From UMGS1851 sp900555605 (GTDB lineage Bacteria > Bacillota > Clostridia > UBA1212 > UBA1255), in NCBI GenBank assembly GCA_902472555.1, contig CABROF010000065.1:1-14513 (forward strand): DNA of 14,513 nt. The letters are read 5' to 3'. Every line of letters starts with the position of its first letter. Position 1 is the stretch's first letter. The notes beneath the pieces are model-generated. The model was not told the origin of the DNA and did not search any database. It saw only the letters and a list, made by a program, of their open reading frames with translations. A program made the translations under genes and the position numbers. This document shows positions 1-7,859 of this stretch, in pieces.

Positions 1-160
1 GCATGATCTGCGTTATGCCATCGATCCGTCGAAAATTACTGCGGAGCTTCATTGCCAGCCGCAGAAGTCATTTCGGGACGGCCTGCAGGATGTGATTGCC
101 TGGTATGCGGAAAATGAAGCCTGGTGGCAGCCGCTTCTGAAAAGAGCGGAATTGACCTGA
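1..160 (+). CDS. rfbB: dTDP-glucose 4,6-dehydratase, C-terminal fragment
   Basis: Partial gene running in from the left edge. The first base completes an earlier codon, and 52 residues plus TGA are present. The translation begins HDLRYAIDPSKITAEL and continues with a stretch containing FRDGL and WYAENEAWW. This matches the C-terminal end of RmlB/RfbB short-chain dehydrogenases, where a (G)HDRRYAID.TKI..ELGW motif is followed by F..GL..T..WY..N..WW. The family converts dTDP-glucose to dTDP-4-keto-6-deoxyglucose, an early step in dTDP-L-rhamnose synthesis for cell-wall polysaccharides. The catalytic region lies outside the window. The next genes encode an unknown membrane protein and an LCP protein, which fits an envelope-polysaccharide neighbourhood. 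Other nucleotide-sugar epimerases are possible, but the HD.RYAID signature favours RmlB. Confidence 0.88.
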   Translation, partial: HDLRYAIDPSKITAELHCQPQKSFRDGLQDVIAWYAENEAWWQPLLKRAELT

Positions 161-208
161 CGGTGTCACGCACGGCTAAGGCGCCGCAGACCACGGCCGG
201 ATTTCCCC

Positions 209-237
209 TTGTACAGCATGGCATTTTCATGTATAAT
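209..237 (+). promoter_or_regulatory. sigma-A type promoter for the 281-2115 gene pair
   Basis: TTGTAC (209-214) and TATAAT (232-237) are separated by 17 bp. Transcription should start near 244, about 37 bases before the ATG at 281. The AGGAG Shine-Dalgarno at 268-272 lies in the short leader. The rest of the 161-280 gap shows no gene and no clear terminator for rfbB. Confidence 0.75.
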
Positions 238-280
238 ATCTGTTGTTTCTGCAATCACTAAGTAAACAGGAGTGCTGTGC

Positions 281-1117
281 ATGATAAAGGTTACCCAAAC
301 TTCGAGATATAATATCAATCCGAAAAAAATTATTAACGACGCCTTTGAGGGCGCTTTCGGCCGTTATGTGGAAACGCTTCCCGTTTCGCCGCCGGACAAG
401 CCGACGATGATCTCCGGTGTTTTGAGCATGCTGCTTTTGATCCTGATGTTTATTCTTACGGCAAATCGCTATGAGGAACAGGCCACAATCTGGATTACGC
501 TGGCAGTAGTCTGCGGCGCCCTGGCCGGCCTGATCGTCTATAAATTTATAAAAGCGCAGAAAGAATTTTTGAAATCCGCCGGCAGGCCGAGCACAAAGGA
601 TGCCAAGAAAAAAGCCTTTTTTGCGTTATTTACGCCGGACGGGACAGCACTTCCGGAGCAGATGCCCGCAGGAGAGCTGATTCGGAAGGTATCTCCGCTT
701 GTCGGAAAGCAGACAGATGAAGCAAGCAACTCGGCGCTGCGCGCCATGTCCGAAACACTGGCGCTGACAAATAATCCGGAAGATGTGTTGTGTAAATTGG
801 TCACTACCTTCGGCGATATTTTTACCCAGCCGAAACGCAGACTGTATTTCAGACAAGAGGGCGGCAGTCTTGTTTTTTATGATTCCGAATGGATGAAGCC
901 AAAAGGAGAAATCGTCTGTGCGATGGAGGATGTCGCTTCATTTGGCACATTTTCCAAATATCCGCTGCGCATTAATTCCTCCGGCGGGGGAAAGATAAAC
1001 CCGGACGCAGTAATAGTTGAAATACAGGACAGCGATCACCACATTTATTTTGAATTTCAGAATCGGGATTATGATAAGCTCAAAAAGATTCTTCCCGGAA
1101 AAAAAGAACTCAAATAA
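281..1117 (+). CDS. unrecognised two-helix membrane protein with C-terminal beta-rich domain
   Basis: 278-residue protein that I do not recognise as a named family. I chose the ATG at 281 because AGGAG (268-272) sits 8 bases upstream; a GTG at 272 overlaps that site and is less likely. A polar N-terminus (1-42) is followed by two hydrophobic segments, about residues 43-60 and 69-90, and then a Lys-rich stretch. Residues about 110-185 look helical. The last 90 residues contain LVFYDSEW, a MEDVASFGTF-like turn and AVIVEIQ, ending in a predicted helix. That pattern of short strands plus a C-terminal helix resembles bacterial PH-like (YcxB/bPH) domains, but this is an inference from pattern only. 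With no signal peptide and a short loop between the helices, the C-terminal domain is probably cytoplasmic. It is likely co-transcribed with the LCP gene 44 bases downstream. Confidence 0.8.
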   Translation: MIKVTQTSRYNINPKKIINDAFEGAFGRYVETLPVSPPDKPTMISGVLSMLLLILMFILTANRYEEQATIWITLAVVCGALAGLIVYKFIKAQKEFLKSAGRPSTKDAKKKAFFALFTPDGTALPEQMPAGELIRKVSPLVGKQTDEASNSALRAMSETLALTNNPEDVLCKLVTTFGDIFTQPKRRLYFRQEGGSLVFYDSEWMKPKGEIVCAMEDVASFGTFSKYPLRINSSGGGKINPDAVIVEIQDSDHHIYFEFQNRDYDKLKKILPGKKELK

Positions 1118-1161
1118 ATATCAGCGGTATTGCTGCCCGTCAATAGAAAGGTATGAGTGCA

Positions 1162-2115
1162 ATGCCCAGAATACGAAGAACTATCGCTGCCTTGTGTTTA
1201 TTGCTCGGCAGCCTTTTTCATATAGCGGCCCCCTCCGCGGCACACGCAGAAAGCCTGCTGAATCCGGACCGCAATCCTATATCTGCTATAAAAAGCCAAA
1301 TATCCGATGATTCCTATAACGTCCTGCTCCTTTGCACGGACGACAGCCGCATTTTGTATGATACCATCTGCCTGATAAATATTGATCACGGCGCAGGCGC
1401 CGTGAAGCTCTTCATGATTCCGCGCGATACGTATGTGCCTTATGGTGCAGAGGTTTCCCAGAAGCTGAAGGATGCAGAGCTATATGCAGTAAAAGGAATG
1501 ATGAAGCTCAACGCTTTGGGCATCGTGGCAGACTACACCGGATATAAAGCCGGAAAATTCAAAAGCGCACGCATGACATTTTTCAATGATGTGATGGGAG
1601 AATTCTTCGGCATTACGTTCCAGGACTACGTTATTTTCAATTTTGATTCCTTTACACAGCTTATAGATACATTGGGCGGTGTGGATATTACAGTAAAATG
1701 CGACGTACGCAACAGCAAAGGCCAGCTCGTTTTGGCCGCAGGAAAACAGCATCTTACCGGACAGCAGGCCCTCGCCTACGCGCGGATGCGCAAGCTCTAC
1801 GATGAGAATGGAAAGCTGCTGCCATCCGAAGGTGATTTTATGCGGAAAGCGCATCAACTTGATATGATCCGGGAAATTCTGCCCCAGGCCTTTAAAGTTT
1901 CCAACATCACGAAAATACCGGATATTCTCAATTCGCTGAAAGAAAACGTCCATCACAGCCTGTCTGCCGCAGATATTGCGAAGTACTCCAACATCGCTTT
2001 AAAAATCAATGCCCGCAAGTACACGATAGAGACCGTGGTCATCAAAGGTTCCTTTGCCGACCCCATGGGCGACGGCGCTTCCTATGTGGTTCTGGAACAG
2101 GCGGCAAACGGATAA
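1162..2115 (+). CDS. LytR-CpsA-Psr (LCP) family protein, apparently exported
   Basis: LCP enzymes transfer undecaprenyl-linked glycopolymers (teichoic acids, capsule) to peptidoglycan or protein outside the membrane. The hallmarks are visible: NVLLLCTDDSR (about 53-63) with DT at 67-68, the conserved IPRDTYV (from residue 86), KLNALG, an F-F-DSF..LIDTLGGVDI segment, L.G..ALAYARMR, and GDFMRKAHQ. Within these, the usual LLLG.D glycine is Cys (LLLCTDD), and the GDF.R..RQ motif is altered. The N-terminus has RIRR, a hydrophobic core and SAAHA-E, a good type I signal-peptidase site after residue 29, so the protein may be released instead of anchored as most LCPs are. I prefer the ATG at 1162 (317 residues): the AAGGT site ends 9 bases before it, whereas the ATG at 1153 lies only 1 base after AAAGG. 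Its role beside rfbB is probably cell-wall polysaccharide attachment. Confidence 0.9.
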   Translation: MPRIRRTIAALCLLLGSLFHIAAPSAAHAESLLNPDRNPISAIKSQISDDSYNVLLLCTDDSRILYDTICLINIDHGAGAVKLFMIPRDTYVPYGAEVSQKLKDAELYAVKGMMKLNALGIVADYTGYKAGKFKSARMTFFNDVMGEFFGITFQDYVIFNFDSFTQLIDTLGGVDITVKCDVRNSKGQLVLAAGKQHLTGQQALAYARMRKLYDENGKLLPSEGDFMRKAHQLDMIREILPQAFKVSNITKIPDILNSLKENVHHSLSAADIAKYSNIALKINARKYTIETVVIKGSFADPMGDGASYVVLEQAANG

Positions 2116-2118
2116 GCA

Positions 2119-2167
2119 CAAGAAAAAAGAAAAGGCCCCTGCAGTATATAGGCTTGCGCACAGGCCT
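2119..2167 (-). terminator. weak candidate terminator after the GH38 gene
   Basis: On the - strand, AGGCC (2167-2163) can pair with GGCCT (2137-2133), followed at once by a T-rich run (TTTTCTTTTTTCTT). The stem is only 5 bp with a 25-base loop, so the call is tentative. The same arms could act on the + strand for the convergent LCP gene, but there the T run is displaced. Confidence 0.3.
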
Positions 2168-2174
2168 GCCGGCT

Positions 2175-4676
2175 CTATTTTTCATATTCTCGCGTTACGA
2201 ATTCGTAAGGCGGCACCTGCACCGTATCCGTGATGTGGAGGGCCGGAATCCGCACCGGGGCGGTTTCCGGCATATCAAGCGGATTAAACAGCCTGAGAAG
2301 GTATTTTCCGGCAGCAGTCCGATAAAATGCGGTACAGGTCACAGCCGGTCCGCTCTCCACAAACAGCCCCGGCAGCGGCTTTTCACCGCTGTCCGTCCCG
2401 TGCGGAAAGAATGACAGCACCATGGGGGCCTCATGGAACGCCTGCGCCTTCCGCCCGGCGGCCGCAAGCAGCGTATCGCCGGGGCCGCCCTCAAAACGGA
2501 ACCGGAAGATGCGCTCCCCTTGGTCCACGTAAGGAGAAAACCGGTCGTCCGGCATTACCGGCCGGTCCGGCCCCAGCGGATGTCCGGTATATCCCGGAGA
2601 ACGGAGCAGGGTGACCATCAGCACACTGCCCTCTACAGAGGAGCCGTAAGTGCAGTCATTAATCAGCAGAAACGAATTTCCGGCGGTATGCCCCGCCACG
2701 GTATTCTCTCCGGCATGCACGCCGGTTTCTCCTTCCTGAAGCTGCCGCAGAATCGCAAACTGCTGTGAAACATTTTCCCTGCCGTTTACAGGAAGACTCT
2801 CCAAGCCATACGCAACCTGCCCGATACACTGTACCCTTTCAAAGGCCGCGGGCACCGCCATTTTTACCATCTTCTGCTTTTCATTCCAATACAGACGCAC
2901 CTCAATATCCATCGCAGCGCTCTGTTTCGGCAAGAAGTAACGTACAACGGCTTTCGAATCCTCATAGCCCAGCAGGACCTCCACAACGGCCCGCGTATCC
3001 CCATTTTCAATTACGCGGACAGAAGGCAGGTCTCTGTCAAGGCACGAGACTTTGCGGCCTGTTTTCTCATCTAAAAGCGTAAAAGTCCCGATAACATTCC
3101 GGAATTCCGTAGCCGTCATTCCCCAGGCATCGCACGAATCCTGAATCACGTGCAGCGCAAAGGCGCCCGGCGCCAGACAAGAAGCGCCGGCTCTCTGATA
3201 TTGGTCAATCAGTCCCGTGGCACGGTTGATGGTCACCTTTATGTATGGGGTCTCAAAAATAAAGTGTGTTTCTGTTTCCTGCAGGGGCGCTTTGGGATAG
3301 CTTCCCTGCACAAGACGGAATTTACAATGAAAGCGATTCATTTGCATAGGCGCCAGCGCGGCGCGGAATACCACCCGTTTTCTCCAGTCAATCGGAATAT
3401 TGCTCTCTTCTCGCTCTGCCTGGGAGGGTAGCGGCCGGCCTTCTTCGTCATACACCTGCGGCAGATAGAATTGGTCGGACCAGTTCTGATCCCACAGCAT
3501 AAACTCGCAGGTAAAATCATCCTCCACTGGATACGGATGGGGATTAAAAATCAGAATGGGAATCTCCTCGTCCGCCGCCCTTTTCTGTCCCTTTGCCAGC
3601 GCAAAAAATGCCCGCGCCTTCACGCGGCTGACAAGTTCAAGCCCATGGTCCAGAATGCGCAGTCCCATCTCCTCCACAGATTGTACGGAAGAGCCCGTCA
3701 GATAATCGTGGAACTGTGCCATCAGCAGATCCCGCAGCGCTTCGTCCATTTCCTTTCCCGGATCCGCCATCAAGCCCTGCGCCAGCGCGGCGGCAGCCAT
3801 CTTCTCCGTCATAAAATACCGGCTTTCCAGCTGACGATATTTCTGTTTGATCCGGATCTGGCTGGTATAGCAGCCGGGCGCCCAGAGATTCAGGTCCCCG
3901 CAGTGGCGCGGCAGAATTTTACCGCTCATCTTTAATTCTTTGAAATAGGCCTCCGGATTCGACTGCAGCAGCTCCGTCTGCGGAAATTCTTTGCGCAGAC
4001 GTGCAATCGCCTCAAGATCCGGCCGGGACGCGCCGCCGCCGTGATCTCCCATCCCCCACAGCAGCAGGGTAAAATCATCTTCCGGAAACTGCTCAAGCAA
4101 ACGGCGGATCCGCCCCTCCAGCTGCCCGTATCCATTGCCGTAGCAGTCCGCACGGAAGGCAGTCACGGAAGAACCGTCATAACCCACCCATTCATAAACC
4201 ACGCCCGGCAGCGTCAGGAAGTTCGGATCCGGTCTCGTATGAATGTAGCTGTCAAAGCCGTTTTTTGTTAAAATCTGTACCAGCCCGCGGCTATGTCCAA
4301 AGGAGTCAAAGTTGACTGCCGTGGTAGGGGTAACGCCGAATTTTTCCTGGAAATAAGCTCTTCCCACAGAGATCTGCCGTATAAAGCCTTCTCCGGAGGG
4401 CATATTGCAGTCCGGCTGCAGATACCAGCCCCCCATGATATGCCATTTTCCTGCCTGAACCAGCTTTTGGATCCGAGCAAACAGCACCGGCTCATATTCT
4501 TCTACCCAACGGTACAGCAGAACCTCATTGTGATTAAATACATAATCCCCATATTCCTCACAGAAATCCGCAGCTGTCCGAAAGGTGGAAACCGCTGCAG
4601 CCGCACCCTCCTCCCATTCCCACTGCCAGGTCGGGTCGATATGCGCGTTGCTGATCAAATGAATCCGTCTTTTCAT
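2175..4676 (-). CDS. alpha-mannosidase, glycoside hydrolase family 38
   Basis: 833-residue cytoplasmic enzyme (no signal peptide or membrane segment) of the bacterial GH38 type, which releases alpha-linked mannose from oligosaccharides with retention, using a zinc ion. The N-terminal catalytic domain shows the expected metal site and nucleophile: NAHIDPTWQW (His12, Asp14), VNFDSFGHS (nucleophile Asp124) and WGMGDHGGG (Asp211, His212). The middle and C-terminal regions are beta-rich, as in the family's mannosidase C domains. I chose the ATG at 4676 because MKRRIHLISNAHID is a normal family start and an AAAGGCAGG site lies upstream. A further ATG at 4736 adds 20 residues but has no ribosome binding site. 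The gene stands alone: convergent with the LCP gene, divergent from the permease gene, and with no sugar transporter beside it. Substrate linkage (alpha-1,2, -1,3 or -1,6) cannot be read from the sequence. Confidence 0.93.
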   Translation of the reverse strand: MKRRIHLISNAHIDPTWQWEWEEGAAAAVSTFRTAADFCEEYGDYVFNHNEVLLYRWVEEYEPVLFARIQKLVQAGKWHIMGGWYLQPDCNMPSGEGFIRQISVGRAYFQEKFGVTPTTAVNFDSFGHSRGLVQILTKNGFDSYIHTRPDPNFLTLPGVVYEWVGYDGSSVTAFRADCYGNGYGQLEGRIRRLLEQFPEDDFTLLLWGMGDHGGGASRPDLEAIARLRKEFPQTELLQSNPEAYFKELKMSGKILPRHCGDLNLWAPGCYTSQIRIKQKYRQLESRYFMTEKMAAAALAQGLMADPGKEMDEALRDLLMAQFHDYLTGSSVQSVEEMGLRILDHGLELVSRVKARAFFALAKGQKRAADEEIPILIFNPHPYPVEDDFTCEFMLWDQNWSDQFYLPQVYDEEGRPLPSQAEREESNIPIDWRKRVVFRAALAPMQMNRFHCKFRLVQGSYPKAPLQETETHFIFETPYIKVTINRATGLIDQYQRAGASCLAPGAFALHVIQDSCDAWGMTATEFRNVIGTFTLLDEKTGRKVSCLDRDLPSVRVIENGDTRAVVEVLLGYEDSKAVVRYFLPKQSAAMDIEVRLYWNEKQKMVKMAVPAAFERVQCIGQVAYGLESLPVNGRENVSQQFAILRQLQEGETGVHAGENTVAGHTAGNSFLLINDCTYGSSVEGSVLMVTLLRSPGYTGHPLGPDRPVMPDDRFSPYVDQGERIFRFRFEGGPGDTLLAAAGRKAQAFHEAPMVLSFFPHGTDSGEKPLPGLFVESGPAVTCTAFYRTAAGKYLLRLFNPLDMPETAPVRIPALHITDTVQVPPYEFVTREYEK

Positions 4677-4751
4677 TCTAAAATGCGCCTGCCTTTCAAC
4701 AAATTTTAAATTATCCCGCTTATTAAGTAAAAGCATTTTACCATTTTGCGC

Positions 4752-4780
4752 AGTATACCATACGGCACAGATTTTGTAAA
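4752..4780 (-). promoter_or_regulatory. sigma-A type promoter for the GH38 gene
   Basis: Read on the - strand, TTTACA (4780-4775) and TATACT (4757-4752) are 17 bp apart. Transcription should start near 4745, leaving a leader of about 70 bases before the ATG at 4676. This also argues against the ATG at 4736, which would lie almost at the transcript start. Confidence 0.7.
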
Positions 4781-4816
4781 TAGAAAAAACGATTTTTTAC
4801 ACACATGTATTTACAA
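4774..4816. repeat. perfect 9-bp inverted repeat spanning both divergent promoters
   Basis: TTGTAAATA (4774-4782) and TATTTACAA (4808-4816) are exact reverse complements separated by 25 bases. Each arm contains the -35 hexamer of one of the two divergent promoters. Between the arms lies AAAAAA-CGA-TTTTTT (4784-4798). The arms could be a shared operator or a chance result of two similar -35 boxes; the 9/9 match goes beyond the hexamers. Confidence 0.55.
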
Positions 4817-4838
4817 CCCCTGGTCTTTCTGATACAAT
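4810..4838 (+). promoter_or_regulatory. sigma-A type promoter for the uracil permease gene
   Basis: TTTACA (4810-4815) and TACAAT (4833-4838) with a 17-bp spacer. The leader from about 4845 to 4898 is short and shows no PyrR-type attenuator or terminator. The AGGAGG Shine-Dalgarno is at 4886-4891. Confidence 0.72.
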
Positions 4839-4898
4839 TTCAAAGGTTTGGACAACTGTCATTTTCGGTTTACAGCAATCATATGAGGAGGAAGTCAC

Positions 4899-6251
4899 AT
4901 GAACATTTTCAGCAAGATCTGGCAGCGCATCTTTCCCGGCGTGAAAGATTATCCAAAGATCGGCGCGGGAAAAACCATTGCACTGGGATTCCAGCATGCA
5001 TTCGCAATGGCCTGCGCGACTATTTTAGTGCCACTTTTAACGGGTTTGGACGTTGGGGTGGCACTTTTTGCAGCCGGCCTGGGCACGATTATTTTTCACA
5101 TCTGCACCGGCGGTCGGATGCCGACCTTTTTAGGCAGCTCCTTCGCTTTTATCACGGCAATCGCTGCCATTACCGGCGGAGGTCCCGGCGTCAAAGCGGA
5201 GAATGCAAAAATTTCGGAGGCCATGGGCGGTATTATTGTGGCAGGCATGATCTATTTGTTGTTTGCGCTGCTGATCAAACTTTTAGGCAAGGGCTTTATT
5301 GATAAATTATTTCCTCCTGTGGTAAGAGGCGTCGGAATCGCGATTATCGGTCTGAACCTCTCCTCTGCGGCAATTAATAATATCCAAGGGTTCGCCAATT
5401 TTACAACAGAATATTACTGGAGCTGGGGAATCGCCTTGTTTGTATGTCTGCTGGCCATCATCCTTTCCTGCTACGGGAAGGGAATGCTCAAGCTCTCCTC
5501 TATCGTCATCGCCCTTGCGGCAGGGTATCTGGTTACATATCTTTGCGTAAAAGTCTTCGGGATCGCCCCTGACGGTCTGATGGATATGAGTAAAATGGCA
5601 CAGCACAGCTGGTTTGAGGTGCCTGATTTCGTACTTCCCACCTTTACATGGAAAGCCATCGGCACCATTGCCCCCATCGCTATTGTCACCTGTGTAGAGC
5701 ATGTCGGAGACGTATATGCCAACAGTGAAGTGGTTGGCCGTGATTTTGCAAAAAATCCGGGCCTGCACCGGACCATGCTCGGGGACGGTCTGGCAACAAT
5801 TGCGGCAGGCTGCGTAGGCGGTCCTGCGAATACAACGTATTCCGAAAATACTGCGGTCCTTGCCGTCACCGGGAACTATAATCCCGGGGCTCTGCGGTTT
5901 GCGGCATTTGTCGCAATTGCCGTCAGCTTTTTCGGGAAAGCCATCGGCGCCATTGAAACGGTTCCCAACTTTGTATTAGGCGGCGCATGTATCGTGCTCT
6001 ACGGCATGATCGCCTCCGTGGGACTGCGGACGCTGGTAGAAAACAAAGTTGACTTTAAGAGCAATCGGAATCTCTCCATTGCAGCCGTTATGCTGGTGCT
6101 TGCAATCGGCGGCGCGGTATGGGGCGTTGAGGTCTTCAGCATATCAGGCATCGGATTGGGCATCATTGCAGGAATTCTCTTAAACCTGATACTGCCCAAG
6201 GAAAAAGATGCAGAGAAGTCCTCGGCTTCAGCAGAGGATAAAAACGAATAA
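4899..6251 (+). CDS. uraA: uracil permease, NCS2 (nucleobase:cation symporter) family
   Basis: 450-residue polytopic inner-membrane protein that imports uracil, probably by proton symport, for pyrimidine salvage. It begins at an ATG 7 bases after AGGAGG. Near residue 31 there is QHAFAMACATILVP, a hallmark of UraA/PyrP proteins, followed by MPTFLGSSFAF. The two acidic residues that bind uracil in Escherichia coli UraA have clear counterparts: Glu267 in CVEHVGD and Glu316 in NTTYSENTAV. The TTYxEN form of the NCS2 signature points to uracil transporters and away from xanthine or urate transporters. About 14 hydrophobic segments run through the protein, and the C-terminal tail is charged. It has its own promoter and a strong terminator (6271-6317). 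No pyrimidine biosynthesis genes are adjacent, so it looks like a stand-alone salvage gene. Confidence 0.92.
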   Translation: MNIFSKIWQRIFPGVKDYPKIGAGKTIALGFQHAFAMACATILVPLLTGLDVGVALFAAGLGTIIFHICTGGRMPTFLGSSFAFITAIAAITGGGPGVKAENAKISEAMGGIIVAGMIYLLFALLIKLLGKGFIDKLFPPVVRGVGIAIIGLNLSSAAINNIQGFANFTTEYYWSWGIALFVCLLAIILSCYGKGMLKLSSIVIALAAGYLVTYLCVKVFGIAPDGLMDMSKMAQHSWFEVPDFVLPTFTWKAIGTIAPIAIVTCVEHVGDVYANSEVVGRDFAKNPGLHRTMLGDGLATIAAGCVGGPANTTYSENTAVLAVTGNYNPGALRFAAFVAIAVSFFGKAIGAIETVPNFVLGGACIVLYGMIASVGLRTLVENKVDFKSNRNLSIAAVMLVLAIGGAVWGVEVFSISGIGLGIIAGILLNLILPKEKDAEKSSASAEDKNE

Positions 6252-6270
6252 CTGTCGAGACGGAATAAAG

Positions 6271-6317
6271 AAAGGGCATCTTTGTCCGGCATTCCGGCTG
6301 AGATGTCCTTTTTATTT
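6271..6317 (+). terminator. intrinsic terminator after uraA
   Basis: AAAGGGCATCT (6271-6281) pairs with AGATGTCCTTT (6301-6311) over 11 positions with one G-U pair. An inner CCGG-CATT-CCGG hairpin lies in the loop. The T run continues as TTTTTATTTCGTT. It separates uraA from the histidine-phosphatase gene. Confidence 0.88.
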
Positions 6318-6357
6318 CGTTAAATCGGTTCAGAGAAAAGAAGAAAGCGGGTTTAGA

Positions 6358-6999
6358 ATGACAACAGTAATATTGGTCCGGCACGGAGAAAGTGAAGCAA
6401 ATATCCAGGGGGTATTTGCGGGTCATTACAATATTCCTCTAACAGAAAAGGGGCATGCGCAGGCAGAGGCTACCGCGCGCTTTCTGTCACAGTATCCCAT
6501 TGACAAAATCTACGCCAGCGACCTGCGGCGCGCTTATTGCACCGCAGAGCATATCGCGGCCAAAAAGGATCTCCCCGTGATTTCCGAGCCGGGTCTGCGG
6601 GAAATCAACGGCGGAAAATGGGAAGCAGTTCCCTTCCGGGCGCTGGCGGAACGATTTCCGGAAGACTATGCTCACTGGTGTAGCAATCTCGCCGCCTGCA
6701 GATGTCCCGGAGGAGAAAGTATTGCGGAGCTCCAGTCACGGATTCGTCATACAATTGAAATGCTCGTAGCCCAGAACCCCGGTAAAATGATTTGTCTCGC
6801 CACACACGCTACGCCGATCCGGGTCATGAAATGCATATGGGAAGGCTGGAGCTTATCTGAAATCGCAAACATTCCGTGGGTCAGCAACGCTTCCGTCAGC
6901 ATAGTAGAATACCGGGAGCGCGGCGCGTTCCGAATCCTCTGCTACGGAGCAGACAGCCATTTAGAGGGCAGCAGAACCGCGCTGCCGGACGAAATCTGA
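6358..6999 (+). CDS. histidine phosphatase superfamily protein (phosphoglycerate mutase-like)
   Basis: 213-residue cytoplasmic enzyme of the branch 1 histidine phosphatase family, which removes or moves phosphate through a phosphohistidine intermediate. MTTVILVRHGESEAN opens the protein with the RHG motif (Arg8, His9). SDLRRA (Arg58), LREINGG (Glu82) and ATHATPIR (His150) supply the rest of the catalytic pocket. The length and the compact 'GxxNGGKWE' region fit small broad-specificity phosphatases such as PhoE or GpmB-like proteins, or CobC-like alpha-ribazole phosphatase, better than glycolytic mutase. The substrate is unknown. I chose the ATG at 6358 because it starts directly at the conserved fold; an upstream frame opening at 6208 overlaps uraA and crosses the terminator. 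The ribosome site (GAAAGCGGG) is weak and I see no convincing promoter, so it may depend on read-through from uraA. Confidence 0.88.
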   Translation: MTTVILVRHGESEANIQGVFAGHYNIPLTEKGHAQAEATARFLSQYPIDKIYASDLRRAYCTAEHIAAKKDLPVISEPGLREINGGKWEAVPFRALAERFPEDYAHWCSNLAACRCPGGESIAELQSRIRHTIEMLVAQNPGKMICLATHATPIRVMKCIWEGWSLSEIANIPWVSNASVSIVEYRERGAFRILCYGADSHLEGSRTALPDEI

Positions 7000-7019
7000 A
7001 CGCCTGATCTATATATATC

Positions 7020-7859
7020 TTATATCTCAACTTCCATTCCGTCATAGGACACAAGGAAGCCCATTTCGGCGGCAGGGCCTACAAGCTCGTCATAAATGGC
7101 TTTTCCGTTATGAGAGAAATGATGCAGGCAGAAAACCGTATCGCGGTCTGCACAGCCTGCGGTCAGCAGTCTTTCACGAACAGAGGCAGCTGCTTCTGTT
7201 CCCATATGGCCCCTTTGGTATTGTGCGCCCAAGCCCCCGGTACAATCAATTGATACATAATCAAACCGCAGGCGGCCTTCTTTTGTGCGATCAATCAGAT
7301 ACGTCCAGGTCTCCTCTGGAAAGTAGCCCGTATCATTTGCGTACAGCATAGTTTTGTTCCCATCGCCGATCATGTAAATCACGCATCCGCTGTTCGGATC
7401 ATGATCTGCCGCCAGCGCGGTGACCTCATAGCCGTCGATCACAGCTGTTTCAAATTTTTGCATCGGCGCAAAATTCACGCGCGCCGTGCCCACGGTCTCG
7501 ATGACGGATTTCATTTCATGTCCCACGGTCTCCGATCCGTATACGGTAAAAAACGGTTTATCCGGCCGCAGATAGGCAAATCCCTCTCTGCGGTTTCCGA
7601 AATCCAGCGGATAAAAATGATCCTCATGGGTATGCGTAATAAGACAAGACGAAACCTTTGTCAAATCCAAGCCGCCGTAAAGCACATGCATATATGTATC
7701 GGCAGGAAAATCAATCAGCAGGCAGTCGTCTATGATCGCCTGCGACCGGGTGCGGATATTGCGGCCTCCGGCAGCACGCGCCCGCCGGCAGGCATCGCAG
7801 TCACAAAACAGGCCGGGCCAGCCCTCCGCGGCCGCTGTACCGAAATATTTCAGCTTCAT
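7020..7859 (-). CDS. metallo-beta-lactamase-fold hydrolase, PhnP-like
   Basis: 279-residue cytoplasmic hydrolase, probably a dinuclear metal phosphodiesterase. It begins MKLKYFGTAAAEGWPG and then has CDCDACRRA (about 19-27), a Cys-rich element like that of PhnP. The metal motif THTHEDH follows (His76, His78, Asp80, His81), with later ligand candidates in YANDTGY, SIDCTGG and HHFSHNG. E. coli PhnP is a cyclic phosphodiesterase, but no other phosphonate genes are here, so the substrate is open. I chose the ATG at 7859 because AAAGGAG lies 8 bases upstream; a longer frame would start inside the previous gene without such a site. Its start overlaps the thioesterase stop codon as ATGA, so translation is probably coupled. 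It is the last gene of the T-box operon. Confidence 0.85.
   Translation of the reverse strand: MKLKYFGTAAAEGWPGLFCDCDACRRARAAGGRNIRTRSQAIIDDCLLIDFPADTYMHVLYGGLDLTKVSSCLITHTHEDHFYPLDFGNRREGFAYLRPDKPFFTVYGSETVGHEMKSVIETVGTARVNFAPMQKFETAVIDGYEVTALAADHDPNSGCVIYMIGDGNKTMLYANDTGYFPEETWTYLIDRTKEGRLRFDYVSIDCTGGLGAQYQRGHMGTEAAASVRERLLTAGCADRDTVFCLHHFSHNGKAIYDELVGPAAEMGFLVSYDGMEVEI

Noticed and set aside
4293..4709. 138-residue + strand frame opposite the alpha-mannosidase
   Set aside because: It mirrors the GH38 coding strand, has no convincing ribosome site and no recognisable motif.
4839..4885. PyrR attenuator or purine riboswitch before uraA
   Set aside because: The leader is only about 50 bases, with no anti-antiterminator set or conserved core. 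Only short chance pairings were seen.
5307..5869. - strand frames of 132-153 residues opposite uraA
   Set aside because: Antisense reading of a conserved permease, with compositions typical of shadow frames.
6208..6357. Upstream extension of the histidine phosphatase to 6208
   Set aside because: It would overlap uraA and translate through the terminator hairpin; the conserved fold begins at the 6358 ATG.
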